From Thermoplasmata archaeon (GTDB lineage: Archaea; Thermoplasmatota; Thermoplasmata; Thermoplasmatales; Thermoplasmataceae): a stretch of 10,642 nucleotides of DNA. The stretch spans positions 1-10,642 of the forward strand of contig JAJYDZ010000029.1 of NCBI GenBank assembly GCA_021790415.1, written 5' to 3'. Below, in pieces: positions 7,094 to 10,642 of this stretch. Both the position numbers and the translations under genes were made by a program. Below the pieces are notes generated by a model that saw only the letters and a list, made by a program, of their open reading frames with translations, had not been told where the DNA came from and ran no database searches. Position 1 is the stretch's first letter. Each line of letters opens with the position of its first letter.

Positions 7094-7322
7094 AAACAAC
7101 TTGATAAGCAATTTCATAGAGGTTAACCACCTTTGATGAATCGATAAAATAAAGTCCACGTTCAATTCTCTTTACTTTCCTGTTTGAAGATAATATCTTT
7201 GAAACATATTCTTTTGGTTTTTTCATCAGGATGACTGTATCGTTTATGGTGAATACATTCTTGCCATGCAACTGTAACTCTTCAAGTATATCCTGAACTT
7301 TATTATATACTGTTAATGGCAA
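7089..7322 (-). pseudogene. AbiEi-like antitoxin/regulator, 5' part, cut by the IS element
   Basis: From a TTG at 7322 the minus strand encodes 78 residues before the insertion: a winged-helix domain with VFTINDTVILMKKPKEYVSK as the helix-turn-helix region, then KVKRIERGLYFI as the wing, then VNLYEIAYQVVFP. This matches the N-terminal DNA-binding domain of AbiEi-like regulators. The natural reading would continue PSYIS... at 4945; instead it runs into IS sequence (KRSLKNTQ...) and ends at 6957. A stop codon directly precedes the TTG in frame, and an ATG just upstream (about 7335) is in a different frame, so the original start may also be damaged. No stop interrupts this half. A truncated DNA-binding fragment could still be made. 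Confidence 0.75.
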
Positions 7323-7684
7323 TCGTTAGATCCATTGATAAAGTTAGTATAACATAATACCCACAAATCTGGTGCTACTGTTACAAATGACTGAAACTTA
7401 ATATGACATAAGCTAATTTTCCGTTGAAACTTAAAAATATTGAATGGGATGAATATATTTAAAGGAAATCAAGTATGGAGATCACGTTTGGGAGGAGAAG
7501 AAGGCGTTGTATCTGAACATGAGAACGGGAACTGTGAAAAAAATTGCAGAAAATAGGCTGTGGAAAGATTTTTAAAAAAGACAGCAATCTTCTAGTCATG
7601 AAATATTTTAGAGTTCAGAATTATAATTGGTATACCTTCAACATGAATAAAATATGAAAGGTTCTAAGCTATACAAATACAAAA
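7323..7684. other. Intergenic region without a confident gene
   Basis: This AT-rich stretch lies between the AbiEi remnant and the minus-strand membrane genes, beyond their 3' end. It holds a 10-base direct repeat (TGAAACTTAA at 7392-7401 and 7425-7434). It also holds a startless plus-strand open frame (7453-7575) whose translation looks protein-like (ending ALYLNMRTGTVKKIAENRLW, then KDF), which may be a relic of a lost gene. An ATG at 7449 in another frame gives 35 codons. None has a convincing start, so I call no gene. Confidence 0.4.
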
Positions 7685-8074
7685 TTATTTAGAGGAAAAC
7701 TCTACCTTTCCTGCTATTGAAATTATTTTATCTATTACTGGTCTTCTCTCCCTTGAATAGCGTAATCCTATATTTCTATTGTCACCAAGTGAAATAGTAG
7801 CATAATTGATGAAGTATTTAAATAATATCTTCGTAAATAAAAGCGTAAAACTTATTGTATAAATTGCTAAAAGTGGGAGAAAGTACGTGGCTATGTAAAT
7901 CTGCTTCAAAGATTCAAACATAAGAGTGGAAAGCAAAATATATACAAATATCAGAAAAATAAGGTATGTGTTACCTCTATATTTATTTAGTTCTTTTAGA
8001 GTAACTTTTATGTTATCTGCTACGTAAGCTTTACCTTGGATAATAACCTTATTTTCTGATATTTCGACTTCCAT
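7685..8074 (-). CDS. Small two-helix membrane protein, unknown function
   Basis: The product has 129 residues from an ATG at 8074, chosen because AAGGTGGA, a Shine-Dalgarno-like sequence rare in this window, lies just before it; a GTG at 8095 would overlap the upstream gene. The N-terminal 30 residues are beta-rich (VEISENKVIIQGKAYVADNI), followed by two membrane helices (about 36-54 and 60-84) and a charged cytosolic tail with YSRERRPVIDKIISIAG. This order (short beta region, helical hairpin, polar tail) loosely resembles DUF6232-type proteins, but I cannot assign a family. It follows the Ala/Gly-rich membrane protein gene by 10 bases and is almost certainly co-transcribed with it. An accessory or protective role for that protein is possible but is only an inference. 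Confidence 0.7.
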   Translation of the reverse strand: MEVEISENKVIIQGKAYVADNIKVTLKELNKYRGNTYLIFLIFVYILLSTLMFESLKQIYIATYFLPLLAIYTISFTLLFTKILFKYFINYATISLGDNRNIGLRYSRERRPVIDKIISIAGKVEFSSK

Positions 8075-8084
8075 TTTTTCCACC

Positions 8085-8711
8085 TTATGCTGCACCCAAT
8101 GCCCCTAAATAGGCAGCCCCTAAACCCGCTAACGTACTAAGCACTGCGGCACCCAGAGTTATTGACACCCCTGCTTCGGCAGCAGCGTCACTAGCAGCAA
8201 CCAATGCACTAGCGCCAGTGTAAAGACCAACCAAAAACCCTGCAACCCAAGCAACTGCTGTTGAACCTACCAAAGCTTGGTGACCAACAGATGCATTGAC
8301 AAGATCAGCGATTCCTGTGATTATCCAGCCCATTCCTGTTGCATACATTGCGTTAATCATGGACTGTATAGCATTTCCGTGAGATGGACTCCAGAAAGCG
8401 TAGTAGTAATAGACATATGCTGATGATGAGCTAATCGAAGAACCAGATTCGAAATAGCTCGTGGCGGTTCCAACCTCGTTCAGCATCAAAGAACCTCCAA
8501 ATGCCGCATAAAATCCAAAAAATAGCATTGTTACCAGCAACACACCAATAATCATGCCTATTCGCTTTCGGTTCATTTTCTTGCGTTTGACATCTACTGA
8601 TCCATCAGTTCCTTGTGAAATAAGGTAAACGCAATTATCTTCTTGCCTTTTATTTAAGATATTGCTAATACCATATTTCTCCATACCTATGACAAAACTT
8701 GTCTCTGTCAT
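8085..8711 (-). CDS. Anchored protein with Ala/Gly-rich hydrophobic C-terminus, unknown function
   Basis: The product has 208 residues from the ATG at 8711, which lies about 24 bases after a strong TATA element; the frame is open up to 8792, but that region contains the promoter. A polar N-terminus (1-50, ending VKRKKMNRKR) precedes a membrane helix or uncleaved signal (about 51-71). A Ser/Tyr-rich stretch follows (about 89-105, SGSSISSSSAYVYYYYAF). From about 113 to the end the chain is almost uncharged and rich in Ala and Gly, with several glycine-zipper-like helices (AGFLVGLYTGASALVAA; LGAAVLSTLAGLGAAYLGAL) and no polar tail. No family is recognised. The pattern recalls pore-forming or circular-bacteriocin-type hydrophobic peptides made from a longer precursor, but this is inference. 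It heads a two-gene operon, divergent from the RDD-SpoIIM gene. Confidence 0.75.
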   Translation of the reverse strand: MTETSFVIGMEKYGISNILNKRQEDNCVYLISQGTDGSVDVKRKKMNRKRIGMIIGVLLVTMLFFGFYAAFGGSLMLNEVGTATSYFESGSSISSSSAYVYYYYAFWSPSHGNAIQSMINAMYATGMGWIITGIADLVNASVGHQALVGSTAVAWVAGFLVGLYTGASALVAASDAAAEAGVSITLGAAVLSTLAGLGAAYLGALGAA

Positions 8712-8726
8712 ATTACTCTTTAGTTT

Positions 8727-8742
8727 ATTATAATATATAATA
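8727..8742 (-). promoter_or_regulatory. TATA box of the Ala/Gly-rich membrane protein operon
   Basis: The minus strand reads as a run of AT alternation (TATTATATATTATAAT) centred about 24 bases before the ATG at 8711, the spacing expected for a leaderless archaeal transcript. This decides the start in favour of 8711 over 8792. Confidence 0.5.
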
Positions 8743-8867
8743 CTTTCATTTTGCATAACAGTCAAATCATGGCTGATACAACCATTCTGCATTACGTTTT
8801 ATTGGAAATGAGAAACGAATAAAGATCAGTTGAAAAATAATTCTCATGTGGGGCTTATAGGAAAAGT

Positions 8868-8876
8868 CTTTTATGT
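8868..8876 (+). promoter_or_regulatory. TATA box of the RDD-SpoIIM gene
   Basis: CTTTTATGT is centred about 29 bases before the GTG at 8901, fitting a leaderless or nearly leaderless transcript. Between the two divergent starts lies a 7-base inverted repeat (ATGAGAA at 8808-8814, TTCTCAT at 8841-8847), which could be a shared operator, although its 26-base spacing makes this weak. Confidence 0.4.
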
Positions 8877-8900
8877 ATTCAAAAATTAAGAAGCCATCTG

Positions 8901-10328
8901 GTGAACTTTCATTTGGTATCTCAAGAAAAGAAATTGATACTATATTATGAACCTTCCGATTATTTTTCGAGGTTTCTATCCTATATTGTGGATTTGTTTT
9001 TCATAATGTCAATAGTCACATTGGTTGAAGTATATTTTTTTAACGAACCTCCCATTATCTATCAATTTCCATATTATTATTTGTACACGCATAATTCTAT
9101 ACAAAGACTATTGCTAAACAACAATGGTCTAGATTTTCTTCTCCTTTTTCTTTTGATTAATTTTTTTTATTATCTTTTTACTTATTTCTTAGGTTACACC
9201 ATTGGTGGAATTCTTCTAAACATGAGGGTAAAATACTTCGAAAAAACTAAAGTCAGTATGGTGAAATTAAATTCGAAGTTAAGTCCTTTAGAGAAGTTAG
9301 AGAAAGCAATGGTTAAATCCATTTCAATGACAATACCATTTATGCCCATAATCGATAACATTCTATCGAAAAATGGAGTAAAATATACAGATAGACTCAT
9401 CCAATCCATAACAGTGATCCCTGTATATATGAAACCAATGAATGGCTTAAGTGGTTTGGGTAAAAATAAGATGGTTGCAAAAGTCAAAAGTAGACTTATC
9501 ACTTATAACGAATTTATAGAATATCATAAAATTGACACTAAAAAGGATAGGAGTAACATAAAGAATAGAATCGCCAGAATGAATACAAATGAAAAAATAT
9601 CTATGGACCCCGCACACTCTAGAAGAGTTTATGACATACTTAAAATGAAGATATTTTATCTTACTGGATTTCCTAAAATTAATTTAAACAATGAAACCCC
9701 AGAACAAAATGGCATATACAAAGTTATTAGGAGGCAATATTTTTCAATCTTCTATATAGGTCTGCTTACCTATTTTATTCCATTTATAACAGCAATATTG
9801 GTTGGGATACACACAACAAACGTTTCAACATTCCCCACACCTTTGCCCTTGGCGACAAACAAGTATTCTCCAGCCAATGGGTATGCTGGTCTTCAGCAAA
9901 GTTTGTTTAATAACAACATTGAAATTGACCTAAAATTTTTTATTTTAGGTGGAATCTCAATGTTTTTCCTTTCGTACCTCGGTATATATTCATCAGTTTA
10001 TATACCAAATCTCATCATAGCAAGCTCCTTACATTCACAATATTGGTATTATTTGATTTTCGCTGTTGTTCCTCAAGCAATCCCAGAAGCGCTCGGTTAC
10101 GTCTTTGGAATCAGTGCAGGCCTTTATTTATCTAAAATTCTCGTAGATTCTTTTATTTCATATGTAAGAGGTGTTGAATCAGGTACTTTCTTGGGATTAA
10201 TTTATGAAAATCTAGAACAGTTTTTTATATATTTTGCAATATCATTTTTTCTAATTCTTTTCGCTTCTTATATTGAAGCATATGTCACATCATATCTTCT
10301 CAATCATTTATATTTCGTAAGGTCTTAG
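8901..10328 (+). CDS. RDD domain fused to SpoIIM/DUF95 membrane domain
   Basis: The 475-residue membrane protein starts at a GTG. The N-terminal part (about 15-180) fits the RDD family: SRFLSYIVDLFF gives Arg24 and Asp31, and KYTDRLIQSITVIPVY near 161-176 gives Asp164 in the usual third position, with membrane helices at about 25-45 and 77-105. A charged cytosolic linker (about 185-275) follows. The C-terminal part (about 278-475) fits the SpoIIM/DUF95 family: FFILGGISMFFLSYLGIY, then the diagnostic VVPQAIPEALGYVFGISAGL at 389-408 (compare P-H-G-I-P-E), then a final helix pair. SpoIIM-like proteins act in forespore engulfment in Bacillus, in MoxR-linked membrane operons, and in maturation or export of circular bacteriocins. 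Here the gene is divergent from the Ala/Gly-rich protein operon. Its 3' end overlaps the next minus-strand gene by 21 bases. Confidence 0.82.
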   Translation: MNFHLVSQEKKLILYYEPSDYFSRFLSYIVDLFFIMSIVTLVEVYFFNEPPIIYQFPYYYLYTHNSIQRLLLNNNGLDFLLLFLLINFFYYLFTYFLGYTIGGILLNMRVKYFEKTKVSMVKLNSKLSPLEKLEKAMVKSISMTIPFMPIIDNILSKNGVKYTDRLIQSITVIPVYMKPMNGLSGLGKNKMVAKVKSRLITYNEFIEYHKIDTKKDRSNIKNRIARMNTNEKISMDPAHSRRVYDILKMKIFYLTGFPKINLNNETPEQNGIYKVIRRQYFSIFYIGLLTYFIPFITAILVGIHTTNVSTFPTPLPLATNKYSPANGYAGLQQSLFNNNIEIDLKFFILGGISMFFLSYLGIYSSVYIPNLIIASSLHSQYWYYLIFAVVPQAIPEALGYVFGISAGLYLSKILVDSFISYVRGVESGTFLGLIYENLEQFFIYFAISFFLILFASYIEAYVTSYLLNHLYFVRS

Positions 10329-10511
10329 AAGGCAGTGTAGGAGGCCACTCTTAGTTTCCACTATGACTTTGGAATCTCCCAACCTTTTTGATGCGATTAC
10401 AGTTTCTCTAGTTTCAAAGAACAAATCGTCCCCTCTCTTCAGGGTCACATCATTTCTCGCAAAGCCACTGTTCGGTATAATTCTTTCATAGTAGTGAATA
10501 ATAAAATACAT
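10308..10511 (-). CDS. Small hypothetical protein
   Basis: The product has 67 residues from an ATG at 10511. The second half alternates hydrophobic and charged residues (GDDLFFETRETVIASKRLGD, then SKVIVETKSGLLHCLLRPYE), suggesting a small beta-rich fold; no membrane helix, metal site or known motif is seen. It is convergent with, and overlaps by 21 bases, the RDD-SpoIIM gene, and is divergent from a gene starting at 10566. A symmetric TATA element 26-36 bases upstream supports transcription. Family unknown; it may be a real small gene, but coding evidence is limited to its open frame and promoter. Confidence 0.5.
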   Translation of the reverse strand: MYFIIHYYERIIPNSGFARNDVTLKRGDDLFFETRETVIASKRLGDSKVIVETKSGLLHCLLRPYEI

Positions 10512-10536
10512 TTTTTAATGTTAACATATATCACGG

Positions 10537-10547
10537 AATATATATAT
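10537..10547. promoter_or_regulatory. Symmetric TATA element shared by divergent genes
   Basis: AATATATATAT reads as a TATA box on both strands. On the plus strand its centre is about 24 bases before the ATG at 10566; on the minus strand it predicts a start about 6 bases before the ATG at 10511. A second minus-strand TATA-like stretch (10522-10532) is too close to that start for normal spacing. Confidence 0.4.
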
Positions 10548-10565
10548 GGTTTAGTTCAGACCTTG

Positions 10566-10642
10566 ATGAAAAGAATAAAAGAATATTTGAATAGAGAATC
10601 GATCCGCGGAAAGATGGGTTCGATCATGGAATCTACAAAAGC
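10566..10642 (+). CDS. Unidentified gene, 5' end only (runs off the window)
   Basis: An ATG at 10566 opens a frame that is still open at the last base: 25 complete codons starting MKRIKEYLNRESIRGKMGSI. The upstream TATA element is spaced for a leaderless transcript, which is the main support for the start. The visible part is polar and probably helical. It is too short to assign a family. Confidence 0.5.
   Translation, partial: MKRIKEYLNRESIRGKMGSIMESTK

Noticed and set aside
8712..8792. 27-residue N-terminal extension of the Ala/Gly-rich protein
   Set aside because: The strong TATA box lies inside this stretch, so transcription most likely begins at or just before the ATG at 8711.
8873..8947. 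24-codon plus-strand frame starting at an ATG at 8873
   Set aside because: Its start overlaps the TATA box of the RDD-SpoIIM gene and would not be on the expected transcript.
1..10642. CRISPR arrays, tRNA or rRNA genes
   Set aside because: No regularly spaced repeats, tRNA-like cloverleaf or rRNA-conserved segments were recognised on either strand by eye.

Overview
The window looks like a piece of a Thermoplasmatales-type archaeal chromosome (Ferroplasma/Cuniculiplasma-like). This is an inference from the AT-rich composition, AGA/AGG-dominated arginine codons, TATA boxes about 22-30 bases before start codons with almost no Shine-Dalgarno sequences (leaderless transcripts), and the gene families present. 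No rRNA, tRNA or CRISPR array was seen.

Layout. Bases 1-1209 (+) hold a tandem pair of paralogous membrane proteins, each ending in two SHOCT-like helical repeats; the first copy is cut by the window edge. Bases 1410-3341 (+) encode a GH31 alpha-glucosidase with an intact catalytic pair. On the opposite strand lies a two-gene operon (4343 down to 3335): a PadR-family regulator followed after 4 bases by a four-helix CopD-like membrane protein. A 14-base palindrome directly before the PadR start is a candidate autoregulatory operator.

Bases 4527-7322 are a nested structure. A complete IS21-family insertion sequence (4951-7088, 36-base imperfect terminal inverted repeats, 5-base target duplication TGGAA) sits inside a minus-strand AbiEi-like antitoxin/regulator gene. 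Removing the element plus one duplication copy rejoins the two gene halves in frame through the family's conserved motif. Both partners are damaged. The 3' half of the AbiEi gene has two in-frame stops and a frameshift. The istA transposase gene has one amber codon, placed exactly where the third catalytic residue (Glu) of its DDE triad should be. istB, the AAA+ helper ATPase, is intact.

Bases 7323-7684 hold no confident gene. Bases 7685-10328 hold a divergent membrane locus. On the minus strand are a protein with one N-terminal anchor, a Ser/Tyr-rich stretch and a long Ala/Gly-rich hydrophobic C-terminus, and a small two-helix membrane protein 10 bases downstream. On the plus strand is a 475-residue fusion of an RDD domain with a SpoIIM/DUF95 domain. 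Because SpoIIM/DUF95 proteins are partners of circular bacteriocin precursors, this is the best candidate here for an undescribed system, but the link is an inference.

The right edge has a small minus-strand hypothetical gene and the first 25 codons of a plus-strand gene, sharing one symmetric TATA element.
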